64,000 nt of DNA. Origin: Thermodesulfomicrobium sp. WS. GTDB lineage: Bacteria > Desulfobacterota > Desulfovibrionia > Desulfovibrionales > Desulfomicrobiaceae. The stretch covers positions 992,001 through 1,056,000 of the forward strand of contig NZ_AP027130.1 in the NCBI RefSeq assembly GCF_027925145.1. Direction: 5' to 3'. How positions within the stretch are numbered: the stretch's first letter is position 1; every line of letters starts with the position of its first letter. The notes beneath the pieces were generated by a model. It was not told the DNA's origin. It did no database searches and saw nothing but the letters and a program-made list of their open reading frames with translations. Both the position numbers and the translations under genes were made by a program. This document shows positions 33,935 through 42,672 of this stretch, piece after piece.

Positions 33935-35077
33935 TCATCCATGCAGACGCTCCCGGTATTCACGAATGACGATTTCTCGGGTCATGCCCGCGAGGATGAC
34001 CCGCTTCGAGATTTCCAAATCTTCCCATGCCGGCTGCCAGCCGATTTCCCGCGACGATTTTTCAGGGTGACGTTTGGCCGCGTCCTTGACCTTTTCGCCC
34101 ATGTGGGTGTCGTCGCCCATGAAAATGAGTTTGCGCCGCCGCTCTGGTCCCAAGCATTGATTCGCCCGTCCCAAGGAAGTGATGAGAAATGGGGTGTATC
34201 GCTGGGACTGGGGATTCCATGTCTCGAAACCGTCCACATCGTAGTCGGCTAACAGGATGGGCCAAAACTGCTCGGGATGAGGAATGACAATGCCCGCCCC
34301 CAAGGACCTCGCTTCTTCGATGACCTCCGAGGTGCGGTAAAAGTACTGCAAAGGGAAACGCTCTTTGACCAATCGTTTGACATGGGAAAGAAAACTTTGC
34401 GCATGATCAATACGATCGTCATCTTCCTCTCCACGCAATGCATCGAAATAGTCGCGCAAAATTTTATTTTTTAGGGAATCTTGCGGGAGCTCGTCGTGCA
34501 AGGATTCAATCATCAATTGTATTTTACGAACGTGTTCTCGAACCCATTGAACGAGCTCTGCTGAAGCTCCTGTTTCCCGAGCTGCAAGAAAGAGGATCTC
34601 GCTTTCCGGATGCACGATGGCATGCATGAAATCGAAAAGCTGGCTTGCCCGGTAGCGTCGGGTGTGCTCGAGCATGGCGCGCAAGGTATGCGCCTGGCGT
34701 ACCCGATCACTGCGAAAATGCAAAAGGAGTTGGACTTTTTGATCAAAGCCCCGGGAATAACAGTCAACCTCGACGCCGCTGTACGGACCCAATTCCAAAA
34801 GCTCGTTATGTTGCGTGGGAATGATGAGTGTCTCTTCGGCATTGGGAAACATGCGCTGGATGCGAGTGGCGATGACCTCCATGGGCACGAATTCCGGATG
34901 CCAATGCACGGCGAGCACTGCGCGCTGCAGCGGAAACACCCGCTCTGGTTGCGCCAGCGATTCGAGCTGTTCTGGTGTCAGCCGCGTTTCCGTGACCACC
35001 CGCAGGCGCTGCCAGTCTTTTTCTTGCGGCTCCACGGCATCGAGGCGCGGAAAGGAGAAAAAATGAGGAGTTTTCAT
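33935..35077 (-). CDS. PHP-like putative metal-dependent phosphoesterase of the GAK cassette
   Basis: 380 residues; the ATG follows directly on the TAA of the XXXCH gene. Metal-ligand-like motifs are scattered as in PHP-domain enzymes: HWHPEFVP (58-65), IIPTQHNELLELGPYSGVEV (20; His90), a middle helical part, then IVIPHPEQFWPILLADYDVD (20) with GFETWNP, and FMGDDTHMGEKV near the C-terminus. I infer a PHP fold from this order (HxH ... E ... H ... DxH); no close characterised relative is known to me. It could remove a phosphate that the cassette's kinases add. Confidence 0.7.
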   Translation of the reverse strand: MKTPHFFSFPRLDAVEPQEKDWQRLRVVTETRLTPEQLESLAQPERVFPLQRAVLAVHWHPEFVPMEVIATRIQRMFPNAEETLIIPTQHNELLELGPYSGVEVDCYSRGFDQKVQLLLHFRSDRVRQAHTLRAMLEHTRRYRASQLFDFMHAIVHPESEILFLAARETGASAELVQWVREHVRKIQLMIESLHDELPQDSLKNKILRDYFDALRGEEDDDRIDHAQSFLSHVKRLVKERFPLQYFYRTSEVIEEARSLGAGIVIPHPEQFWPILLADYDVDGFETWNPQSQRYTPFLITSLGRANQCLGPERRRKLIFMGDDTHMGEKVKDAAKRHPEKSSREIGWQPAWEDLEISKRVILAGMTREIVIREYRERLHG

Positions 35078-35581
35078 TTACTTGGAGCGCCCGTGGCAGG
35101 CTTTCTTTTGGGCATCCAGGGCCTGGACCGCTGCTTGTATTTCCGCAACATCGCCTGCGGCAATGGCCTCTTCCAGACGTCGGCAGCTTTCGAGGAACAC
35201 GGAGTAGTAGGGATCGCCGTATCCCGCAAAGGTGGTCATGCGCCGGGCATCCACAAGAAATACGGACAACAATTCCTGGGAGGGGATCTCTCCTTGCTCG
35301 GCGCTTTGCCGGATGCTGCGCCAGTACACCTGCATGCGCTTTTTGAGCTTCGAGTATCCTTCGTCGTCGTCCTCCCCGGTGGGGGCGAATCGACCGCTGA
35401 ATTTGACCTCCAGGGTGTCGCCGGCCAACTGGGTAAACTTGAGCTTGAATTTGATGAGCTCTGCCAGCTGAATGCCAAACCCGTTGACCTCGCTTTCTCC
35501 TTCCTCGATGGCGGTAGCGAGTGCTCGCAGGAAACGGGCGGTCTCACCGCGGGAGAGTGTCCAAATGCTTTTGGTTTTCAT
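35078..35581 (-). CDS. XXXCH-domain protein of the GAK system
   Basis: 167 residues, first gene of the operon (GAGGAGG upstream of the ATG). The N-terminal half resembles an amphi-Trp-like helix-plus-strands unit (LSRGETARFLRALATAIEEG, 20; then IKFKLKFTQLAGDTLEVKFS). The C-terminal half is helical and ends KKACHGRSK, with the Cys-His pair that names the family. The exposed Cys/His near the C-terminus could be a modification or metal site. Function unknown. Confidence 0.78.
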   Translation of the reverse strand: MKTKSIWTLSRGETARFLRALATAIEEGESEVNGFGIQLAELIKFKLKFTQLAGDTLEVKFSGRFAPTGEDDDEGYSKLKKRMQVYWRSIRQSAEQGEIPSQELLSVFLVDARRMTTFAGYGDPYYSVFLESCRRLEEAIAAGDVAEIQAAVQALDAQKKACHGRSK

Positions 35582-35610
35582 GGCGCCTCCTCATGGGGAA
35601 AATCGATTTT

Positions 35611-35639
35611 TTTACTGCCATGGAACCGGCGAAAGTCAA
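35611..35639 (-). promoter_or_regulatory. Candidate promoter of the GAK operon
   Basis: On the minus strand TTGACT (35639-35634) is followed after 17 bases by AGTAAA (35616-35611), about 30 bases before the XXXCH start codon. The -35 is good, the -10 weak. Confidence 0.3.
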
Positions 35640-35946
35640 CGGCGAATATGTGACAATGTTGGAAGCTGGGCGTGGGAGTTCAGTCAAAATGGAAACGGAT
35701 GGGTCTGGGGCATGGCAGACGGGGAAGGCGGGGGCGCAGGATGGTCCAGCATGCCTCTGTCTCGCTTGAGGGCAGCCCAGGCATTGGGCGAAGTCTTCAG
35801 AGGGGCGACTGGGTGAGAAACCTGCGGATGCGGCGTTCTTTGTACGGCGCGTGCCGCGATCTTTATGGCAGCTGGATTTTCGCGGGCGATGTATCGGAAC
35901 CTACGGGAAACGGGAGACAAGGCGCCGGGATGCGACCGGGCGTGAC
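35640..35946. other. Non-coding gap between polysaccharide locus and GAK operon
   Basis: About 300 bases lie between the end of the WecA-like gene and the GAK promoter candidate. Open frames here are short or antisense extensions of neighbours and I see no convincing gene. No clear terminator for the WecA-like gene was found. Confidence 0.5.
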
Positions 35947-37041
35947 CTAGGGACGTTTTTTCCAGGGCCGGAAATCTCGGGTGCGGAAGCGCACGATACG
36001 CTGGTAGGCCCAAATATAGAACAGGATAAAGGCCAGGGCGAAGAGGACGAGCACCGAGGTATGTCGCCAGAAGAGGACCGCCGGCACGATGGAGACCATG
36101 GCCAGACACCACAGATACGGGGCCGTGGCGGCGTTGCGCCGGGTCAGATCCCGGGCCGCTTCCTTGCCTGCGGCCCAACGCACCAGGCGGCGGAAGATGA
36201 GGGAGTGCAGATGCAAGGCGTCCGGAAGCCCGGTGCTTCGCCGTTGCAATACACGGCGGCGGTACATGGAAAACACGGTCTCGAATACCGGGTACAATCC
36301 CACCAGCAGGCCGAACCACGGCGAGACTTGGGGGTTGCGCGCCACGAGCAGCACGGCGGCCTCGGCAAACCAGAATCCGGCAAGATACGCTCCCCCATCG
36401 CCCAGGAAGATGAGACCGCGGGGATAGTTCCACAGCCAAAACCCCCATAAGGCGCCCATCCCTGCCAGGGTCATGTTCCACACCAGGGCGTCTTCCACGA
36501 GGTAGGCCACGTACCCCAGGGCCGCCAGCATCAAGGCCGCCACCATGGAGGCCAGGCCGTTGAAGCCGTCGATGATGTTCACGGCATGGGCCACTCCGGC
36601 CACGGCAAAGACCGTAAAGGTCGTGGCAGCGGGCCCCCAGCCAAGAAGGGCGTCCACGCCGGGCACGTCCAGCCGCGGGAGCACGGCTCCTGCCCACCAG
36701 GCACCCAGCCCCGCAGCCACCATGGTGGCCAGCAGGCGGGGGAGCGCTCCCACTTTTTTGGAGATGTCCTCGGCAAGGCCCATGAGGAAGGCGGGAAGCG
36801 CTGCCACAAGCAGCATCCCCATCAGGCTGGATTCGTTGCTTCCGCGCGCAAGGAGCACCATCCACGCCGCCACCATGCCGCCGAGCAGCCCCACGCCCCC
36901 CACTCGGGGGACGCTGCCCACGTGAAATTTTTGCACCCCCTGGGTGCTGTCCGCGGTAAGGCGGCCGTGGAGGTGGCGCAGACGCACGATCCATAGCGTG
37001 ATGGTGAAGGCAACCAAGAAGGCAACGATCAATACCTGCAC
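35947..37041 (-). CDS. WecA/MraY-family polyprenyl-phosphate sugar-1-P transferase
   Basis: 364 residues, about ten hydrophobic segments. Family signatures: KFHVGSVPRVGGVGLLGG, the catalytic Asp region HAVNIIDGFNGLASM, and IFLGDGGAYLAGFWFA. Such enzymes start O-antigen or capsule synthesis by moving a sugar-1-phosphate (often GlcNAc-1-P) onto undecaprenyl phosphate at the inner membrane. Its place at the promoter-distal end of the polysaccharide genes and beside a glycosyltransferase fits that role; the exact sugar cannot be read. It is distinct from mraY at 60.2 kb. Confidence 0.9.
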   Translation of the reverse strand: MQVLIVAFLVAFTITLWIVRLRHLHGRLTADSTQGVQKFHVGSVPRVGGVGLLGGMVAAWMVLLARGSNESSLMGMLLVAALPAFLMGLAEDISKKVGALPRLLATMVAAGLGAWWAGAVLPRLDVPGVDALLGWGPAATTFTVFAVAGVAHAVNIIDGFNGLASMVAALMLAALGYVAYLVEDALVWNMTLAGMGALWGFWLWNYPRGLIFLGDGGAYLAGFWFAEAAVLLVARNPQVSPWFGLLVGLYPVFETVFSMYRRRVLQRRSTGLPDALHLHSLIFRRLVRWAAGKEAARDLTRRNAATAPYLWCLAMVSIVPAVLFWRHTSVLVLFALAFILFYIWAYQRIVRFRTRDFRPWKKRP

Positions 37042-37044
37042 GGG

Positions 37045-38187
37045 TCATTCTCCCGGTATCAGTGCACGCACCAAGACCGCATTGGCCCGGCGCACGTCGA
37101 AGCGCTCCTCGGCCAGGCGGCGGCTTTCCCGGCCCATGGGCTCGATCCATTGAGGCCCCTCCACAAAGCGCAGCATGGCCTGCGCCAGAGCCTGCGTATC
37201 CCGCGGCGGCACCAAAAAGCCGTTGCCGCCATGGATCACCGTTTCGCGGCAGCCGGGGGCGTCGGTGGTGATGACCGGGCGGCCCATGGCCATGGCTTCC
37301 TGCGTGCTGCGCGGCACACCCTCGCGGTAGTACGATGGCAGCACAAACACGCTGGTCTGCGCCAGCCACGGCCGCACGTCCACCGATCCGGGCCACTCCA
37401 CGGTGCCGTCCTGCACGTACGGCTGCAGGTCATGTTCGTTCAGCGCCCCTGGATTGTCATCCAGCGGGCCAAGGAGCCAAAAGCGCGTGGCCGGGTACTT
37501 CTTTTTTACCTGCCGCGCGGCGGCCAAAAATTCCAGCACCCCTTTTTCCCGCAGCAGCCGGGCCACCATCGTGAAGGTGATGGGCTGCGTGTGCGGCGGG
37601 TGCATCGGCCATTGGTCGAGGGGCACACCAATGGGGCCTAACAGCAATATGCTCTGCGGGGCCAGGCCACAGCGCTGCTGCAACTCTTGGGCATCATCTG
37701 CGTTCAGTACTATTACTCGATGGGCCGCTCGGAATGCAGTCCGATACAAGAGCGAGAGCATCCATCCGAGCAGCAGTTGCCGCACTGACCGCGTGTTTGG
37801 GCCACATTGGGTAAAAGCGTACCCCATGCCTTCCACCATGACCACCCGTCGGGGAATGCCCGCCCAAGCTGCCGCAAGCGTCCCCCACACATTGGGCTGC
37901 GCCGTAGAGGTGAGCAGCGCATCATAGGCGTTTTCCCGGAAAAGTTTTCTCAGGGCCAACAGTACCCGCAGATGGTGCATGGGATGCATGCTGCGGCGAT
38001 CCAGCGGATAGGGAAGGCAGCGCGCGCTGAGCGCTTCCACGCGTGCGCGCTCCTCGGCCGACCAAGTAGGGGCCAAGACATCCACCGCACATCCCTGCCG
38101 AACCAGCTCCTCGATGAGCGGCAAGCGAAAGTGGATGACCGAATAGGCGGCGTTGCTCATGATCGCAACGCGGTATGGGGGTTTCAT
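37045..38187 (-). CDS. Glycosyltransferase, GT4 family
   Basis: 380 residues from ATG 38187. GT-B fold: the N-terminal domain begins RVAIMSNAAYSVIHFRLPLI (20), the C-terminal domain contains FTMVARLLREKGVLEFLAAA (20), FWLLGPLDDNPGALNE and VLPSYYREGVPRSTQEAMAM (20) with the E-x7-E-type donor-binding segment. It resembles WbpH/PglA-type transferases that act just after the WecA-like step. Four bases separate it from the WecA-like gene. Upstream it is cut off from the rest of the locus by an IS3-family element. Confidence 0.88.
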   Translation of the reverse strand: MKPPYRVAIMSNAAYSVIHFRLPLIEELVRQGCAVDVLAPTWSAEERARVEALSARCLPYPLDRRSMHPMHHLRVLLALRKLFRENAYDALLTSTAQPNVWGTLAAAWAGIPRRVVMVEGMGYAFTQCGPNTRSVRQLLLGWMLSLLYRTAFRAAHRVIVLNADDAQELQQRCGLAPQSILLLGPIGVPLDQWPMHPPHTQPITFTMVARLLREKGVLEFLAAARQVKKKYPATRFWLLGPLDDNPGALNEHDLQPYVQDGTVEWPGSVDVRPWLAQTSVFVLPSYYREGVPRSTQEAMAMGRPVITTDAPGCRETVIHGGNGFLVPPRDTQALAQAMLRFVEGPQWIEPMGRESRRLAEERFDVRRANAVLVRALIPGE

Positions 38188-38247
38188 CGTCCTGACTCCA
38201 ACCACGCCTCTGTACCGCCCTCAATTGATTGGACACCGATTTGCAGC

Positions 38248-39147
38248 TCATGCGGCCTTTCGGATGGCATGAGCCTGCCGGGCTTCTAGGGGGGACATGA
38301 ATCCCAATTTTGCCAGACGCCAATGGCGATTGTAACGATCCCTGAACTCAGTAGCGGCCTGCCGCACCGCTTCGAGGTTGCGGAAGAGGCGGCCATGAAT
38401 GGCCTGCTCCTTGAGCGTCCGATTGAAGCGCTCGACGCCTCCGTTGGTCTGAGGCTCGGCAACAAAGGCGAAGCTCTGATTGATCCCCCAGAACTCGATC
38501 TGCTTCAGGCGGTCCTCGGCCGTGTATTGCGTGCCGTGATCCATGCGCAGCTTGAGCCCCTTGCCGGCGTTGGCGCCGGTGCTGCCCAACTCGGAGTCAA
38601 GCCCCTGGGCGATCGGCTGCAATGCCGCAAAGCGATTGCCGATCTTCGCGACATGGATGCCGACACAGTAGGCATCGTAATGATCGACGGCAGAGAGCAC
38701 CCATACCCAACCGTCTTCCACGGTCTGGATGCGAATCCCGTCGGTGCCCCACATCAGATTCGGCGCCGTGGCCTGAATCGAACCTTCGTGAGCAGAGGGC
38801 GCGCCCTGTCGCACCCGATGGGGCGAGAGCAAGCCGTTCTCTCGCATCAGACGGCAAACGCGATCCTTGGATACCCGGATACCAGAAAGGATACGCAGCC
38901 GCGCCCACGCCTTGCGATGGCCCTCACCGACGAAGGGCGAAGCCTTGAGGTCAGCATGGATGGCTGCCAGGAGATCGGCGTCGGAAATTTTTGGCTTCGG
39001 GCCGCGCCGCGCCGGATGCAGCGGGACCACCTTGGCGGTCTCCCTGGCCTGCTGGGCGTAAAGGGTCGAGCGGGGGAACCCCAGTACCCGGCAACCCCGC
39101 TCAAGGCCATAGGGCTTGCCGGTGCTTGGCGAGGTCTCGCGGCTCAT
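38248..39147 (-). CDS. IS3-family transposase, OrfB (DDE integrase domain)
   Basis: 299 residues. The HTH-like start GLERGCRVLGFPRSTLYAQQ (20) is followed by the retroviral-integrase core: first Asp in LMWGTDGIRIQ, second Asp region LSAVDHYDAYCVG with RMDHGTQYTAED, and the Glu in TNGGVERFNRTLKEQAI. Probably produced both alone and as an OrfAB fusion by programmed frameshift at the ATGA overlap. All catalytic residues are present. Confidence 0.9.
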   Translation of the reverse strand: MSRETSPSTGKPYGLERGCRVLGFPRSTLYAQQARETAKVVPLHPARRGPKPKISDADLLAAIHADLKASPFVGEGHRKAWARLRILSGIRVSKDRVCRLMRENGLLSPHRVRQGAPSAHEGSIQATAPNLMWGTDGIRIQTVEDGWVWVLSAVDHYDAYCVGIHVAKIGNRFAALQPIAQGLDSELGSTGANAGKGLKLRMDHGTQYTAEDRLKQIEFWGINQSFAFVAEPQTNGGVERFNRTLKEQAIHGRLFRNLEAVRQAATEFRDRYNRHWRLAKLGFMSPLEARQAHAIRKAA

Positions 39148-39542
39148 CGCGACGACCTCCTGCCGGCTAAAGGGCGGCGCACCTCTCTTTTCTTGCGCAG
39201 CATCTTGAATTCCATCTCCAACTCGCCGATGCGCCGGTTGGCATCATCGAGTCGCTTCTCGATCGGGTCATTCTCCCGTTCCTTGAGACCGGCATCCATG
39301 CCGGCCAAAGCACGGTCGCGCCACTGCTCCAGTCGAAAGATCGGCATGCCCAGCTCCCGTGACAGAGCATCGACCGATTCGCCGCGCAACAGGCGCAGCA
39401 CGACTTGCTTCTTGCGCTCCACTGACCAACGCTTGATCTCGGCCACCGCGCTGGGCGCGCTTGCAGTCGCGCGACGCGCACCAATCAGCGCACCCAGCGC
39501 AACCCCGCCATCCTTCATCTCATTCAGCATTTCTCGCTCCAT
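39144..39542 (-). CDS. IS3-family transposase, OrfA (helix-turn-helix)
   Basis: 132 residues. A helix-turn-helix is seen in VERKKQVVLRLLRGESVDAL (20) with SRELGMPIFRLEQWRDRAL, followed by a Leu-rich helical C-terminus (RLDDANRRIGELEMEFKMLR, 20) that mediates oligomerisation. Upstream of and overlapping orfB. Confidence 0.9.
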   Translation of the reverse strand: MEREMLNEMKDGGVALGALIGARRATASAPSAVAEIKRWSVERKKQVVLRLLRGESVDALSRELGMPIFRLEQWRDRALAGMDAGLKERENDPIEKRLDDANRRIGELEMEFKMLRKKREVRRPLAGRRSSR

Positions 39543-39613
39543 TCTCAGACACGTCTATTTACCCCAATTTTGTGTCCAAAAGAATTGTGGACGGATCAGC
39601 AGATGAACAACTT

Positions 39614-40408
39614 TCAAAGTGCAATGTAATTATATTGTGCCAATAATTTGCACCAACGCCATAACCTTTTATAATGTTTAATAAACCGTAAAAACATCAA
39701 AAACGTCTGCAATATTAATCTACCTGAAACTTCAACCTGTACTCGATATAACTCTGTTATAGACCCCAAAGAATCTCGGCCACTAGTGCCGCCAATATCA
39801 AAAACACCTGCAACAAAATTCAGCTCATTTATCGTTGCACCGGTCCGTACTCCACGCAAAATAAAGAGCTGGTCAGCTGCGATAGGAAATCTCCTGGAAT
39901 AATAGCCTACAGAATCATGTAAGGATTTTTTAATAAGTGTTCCAACAGTATGCCCGCTGACATAGGCGGATAGTCCATATAGCCATTCCCATCGCCTCCC
40001 TTTTGGCCTGGTTATACCACGCCCTATTTGGATTTTGGCTGTCACAAAATCGGCTTGACTTTCCGCCGCCGCCTCCTTGTAGCGCGCTATTGCATCGGGA
40101 AAAAGCACATCATCAGCACCAAGCACAATGTAGTATTCGCCTTGCGCCAATTTGACTGCGCGGTTGAGCGCGTCATAAATACCAAAATCCGGGCGCGAAT
40201 CGACGACGACATTCTTGAGCCGCGCCTTGGCTTGCTCCAATAACGCCAGCGTGCCGTCGGTCGACGCGCCATCAGCCACTACCCACTCGAAATCAGCATC
40301 GGTTTGCGCGGCGAGCGCATCGATCAGACGCGGCAAGTGCGCTGCAGCGTTGTAGGTCGCAGTGACGACGGAAATGCTCACCTTATTCATAGCTGAAATA
40401 CCTGGCAT
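39614..40408 (-). CDS. Glycosyltransferase, GT2 family (GT-A fold)
   Basis: 264 residues; the ATG at 40408 has GAGGAG upstream. GT-A signatures: SISVVTATYNAAAHLPRLID (20), VVADGASTDGTLALLE, DFGIYDALNRAVKLAQGEYY (20) and the DxD-like VLGADDVLFPDA. No membrane span is obvious except a basic, hydrophobic C-terminus. It adds a sugar to the growing lipid-linked glycan. It overlaps the small membrane protein gene upstream by 26 bases. The C-terminal third is AT-richer and stops about 35 bases short of the IS3 element. Confidence 0.88.
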   Translation of the reverse strand: MPGISAMNKVSISVVTATYNAAAHLPRLIDALAAQTDADFEWVVADGASTDGTLALLEQAKARLKNVVVDSRPDFGIYDALNRAVKLAQGEYYIVLGADDVLFPDAIARYKEAAAESQADFVTAKIQIGRGITRPKGRRWEWLYGLSAYVSGHTVGTLIKKSLHDSVGYYSRRFPIAADQLFILRGVRTGATINELNFVAGVFDIGGTSGRDSLGSITELYRVQVEVSGRLILQTFLMFLRFIKHYKRLWRWCKLLAQYNYIAL

Positions 40409-40715
40409 GGATTCTCCTCGCTTGCCTTGCCGTAAGCCACCGTTCTGGCTGGTTGTCCCCTAGTATTTCCTTTCTCACCACTCCCCGGCGTTGACGAATC
40501 TGGTTTTCCGATGGCTCGTTGTTTCCCTTTTCTTGCAACTGGCGTATCAGCAACGCCGTCTCCAATTCATAAAAAGCTTCCACAAACTTAGCCAGATCGA
40601 TCACCGCCTTGCGATGCAGGGCGACAATCAAGACGCTCGCTCCACCAATCGCAGCTGCGAATACCGTTGCAGCGGCATTGATGATTGCGGCGAGAATATC
40701 AACATTTGTTGTCAT
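40383..40715 (-). CDS. Small single-span membrane protein, unknown
   Basis: 110 residues. An N-terminal hydrophobic helix (ILAAIINAAATVFAAAIGGA, 20; continuing SVLIVAL) is followed by a soluble, charged part with many Gln and Arg. GGAGAG precedes the ATG. I do not recognise the family. Its overlap with the GT2 gene suggests co-expression; similar small one-span proteins occur in many polysaccharide loci without known function. Confidence 0.65.
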   Translation of the reverse strand: MTTNVDILAAIINAAATVFAAAIGGASVLIVALHRKAVIDLAKFVEAFYELETALLIRQLQEKGNNEPSENQIRQRRGVVRKEILGDNQPERWLTARQARRIHARYFSYE

Positions 40716-40747
40716 TGTGCGCTCTCCTAACCATCTTTTTACTCAGT

Positions 40748-41917
40748 CTAGTGCGCAGGCACGCAAGTTGCCATATCCAAGGCTTTGCGTGCACAGTCCA
40801 GTACTTGTTCGACACTCACAGCGCTAATACACGGCACTGGGCCACCAGCATCGTGGGGCTGTGTGCAGCGCCAATTGCAGCCAAAGCATGACATCAACCG
40901 AGCCGCAACAACGGGCTTGATACCATCTAGTTGCTCAGGATAGGGCATAAATCGTCCATAATGCCCACCGCCCAGAATACATACCGCTGGCGTAGAAACT
41001 GCGGCTGCAATGTGTACAGCGGAAGTTTCATTGGCGATTAACAATCGAGCGTCACGAATCAAATCAGCCAGTTCGATTAAGTTTGTCCGACCAGCCAGGT
41101 TAAGCCCCCATCCAGAGATCCCATCCAAAATATTCTGGCAAACTGTCCATTCGTTTTTAGCCCCACACAAAACGACTTGCCAACCAAACTGAACGCACAG
41201 CGATTGAGCAACTTGAACAAAGTGCCTTGTTGGCCACATTCTGCCCTTCCATGATGCACCGGGAAACAAAATGAAATACGGTTTTCTAGGCTGGAGTTCG
41301 CTACGCAGGACCGCCTGGTAATTCCAACGCGGCAAACTGGCACTAAACGCCCGACCCGACAAATGTCTGATGAATTCGGCATTTCTATCTAACTCCATCA
41401 GCGGTTCTTTATTTGCGGGAAGCAATCTGGTGTACCAGCGATCACTTATTCTTTTGTCTTGGACGTCAATATTTGAGAGATCACCAATGGAGCCAATCCG
41501 ATGATTCGCCCGACTTACCCGAACGATGCTATCCCCTATTAAGAAAACTCTCGAGAACGTAGGTTGGATGGCAATCTCAAAGTTTGCCTTACTCACTTTA
41601 TGAATGAGGAAAAACCGATAAAACAGATTCCACACAAACGCCTTTACATCAACAGGCCATACCTCATCCCAATAGGGTAGAACTTGCGCCATTTCTGCCC
41701 AGGCTGCATTGGCAATCAACGTGATCCTTTGCTCAGGATAAATTCGACGAAATTCTTTAGCGCTGTCTAGGCAAATAATAAAATCGCCGATCGCATCCAA
41801 TCGAATGAGAGCGACCCCAGACTTTGGACGGCTACAAGCCAGAGAGGATGCTACCTTGTCCAGGCCGGTGAACAGGCGTTTTCGGCATTTTTTCAATAAT
41901 TGGATTAGTAACTTCAC
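40748..41917 (-). CDS. Heptosyltransferase-like glycosyltransferase, GT9 family
   Basis: 389 residues. GT9 features: VALIRLDAIGDFIICLDSAK (20) at the N-terminus, YFILFPGASWKGRMWPTRHF (20) with FVQVAQ, and the donor-binding ARLLIANETSAVHIAAAVST (20). ADP-heptose:LPS heptosyltransferases share this plan, but members in O-antigen loci use other sugars. The C-terminus contains four Cys in FGCNWRCTQPHDAGGPVPC, which is unusual. Confidence 0.87.
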   Translation of the reverse strand: MKLLIQLLKKCRKRLFTGLDKVASSLACSRPKSGVALIRLDAIGDFIICLDSAKEFRRIYPEQRITLIANAAWAEMAQVLPYWDEVWPVDVKAFVWNLFYRFFLIHKVSKANFEIAIQPTFSRVFLIGDSIVRVSRANHRIGSIGDLSNIDVQDKRISDRWYTRLLPANKEPLMELDRNAEFIRHLSGRAFSASLPRWNYQAVLRSELQPRKPYFILFPGASWKGRMWPTRHFVQVAQSLCVQFGWQVVLCGAKNEWTVCQNILDGISGWGLNLAGRTNLIELADLIRDARLLIANETSAVHIAAAVSTPAVCILGGGHYGRFMPYPEQLDGIKPVVAARLMSCFGCNWRCTQPHDAGGPVPCISAVSVEQVLDCARKALDMATCVPAH

Positions 41918-41951
41918 AATTCTTAAAATAAAGCGTATTGGCTAACCAGCG

Positions 41952-42656
41952 TTATTTACGAGCTATCACTTTTATCTCATAGGAGAATATCTGCGGAGTC
42001 GGCGCGTGGAAGGCGCTTCCAGTCACCTTATTCCAGAATGCGTAGTTGAAACGATAGATACTCAACAAAATCTTTCTCGCGACTCGGACCAGTGGTTTCA
42101 CACCTAACGTGCAATCCACATCAAGAAATTCGACACTGGTATATCCCGCAGCACGCAGCACATAGTAAAGGCTGCCAGCAGTAAACAGTGTCTCATGCGT
42201 AAAGTCTTCGTATGCCCAATAACACCCTGTGTTTGACTGTGCATTCGGCACCATAATGATTACCCATCCCTGGGGTTTCAGCAGGTCACGTATCTTTTTT
42301 AGCAGAGAAATAATATCCTTCTTCGGGAAGTGTTCAAGTATATGGCTCATGATCACCAAGTCGTACTTGCTCTTACTAGCTTCGTAAAAGACCGTTTCTA
42401 CGGATAGATCATGTACAACGATGGAACGACTGCGTAAATGAGCGATCGCTGCTGGATTGATATCCGCTCCCTCGACATTTTCGTACCCGGCCTCTTTTAA
42501 GGCGATAAGCAATTGACCGAATCCACAGCCAAAATCAAGGATTGCCGCACCCTTATCGAATGATGCCAGTGTAGAGCTCAAATAAACAGGAAGTCTGTAA
42601 TTTTCATACATTGACGGGGTTACATTTCGCCAAGCGAAGTAGTCGTTTTGTTCCAT
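41952..42656 (-). CDS. Class I SAM-dependent methyltransferase
   Basis: 234 residues. The SAM-binding motif I is ILDFGCGFGQLLIALKEAGY (20), motif II YENVEGADINP, and a catalytic-region motif DLVIMSHILEHFPKKDII. The substrate is probably a sugar of the polysaccharide or a lipid-linked intermediate (inference from neighbours). Sixteen bases downstream of a second methyltransferase gene. Confidence 0.85.
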   Translation of the reverse strand: MEQNDYFAWRNVTPSMYENYRLPVYLSSTLASFDKGAAILDFGCGFGQLLIALKEAGYENVEGADINPAAIAHLRSRSIVVHDLSVETVFYEASKSKYDLVIMSHILEHFPKKDIISLLKKIRDLLKPQGWVIIMVPNAQSNTGCYWAYEDFTHETLFTAGSLYYVLRAAGYTSVEFLDVDCTLGVKPLVRVARKILLSIYRFNYAFWNKVTGSAFHAPTPQIFSYEIKVIARK

Positions 42657-42672
42657 GGAAACCTCTTTTCAC

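Larger units (their letters stand above)
38229..39579 (-). mobile_element. IS3-family insertion sequence, apparently intact
   Basis: About 1.35 kb bounded by TTGGACAC (38229-38236) and its inverse GTGTCCAA (39572-39579), with both transposase frames complete and overlapping by four bases. No obvious target duplication was seen, although CAATT occurs outside both ends (38223-38227 and, inverted, 39583-39587). It separates the GT4 gene from the GT2 gene of the polysaccharide locus. Confidence 0.85.

Noticed and set aside
35684-37396. 570-codon minus-strand frame overlapping the WecA-like gene
   Set aside because: Low-complexity Gly/Arg/Pro-rich translation; the WecA-like frame has clear family motifs and membrane helices.
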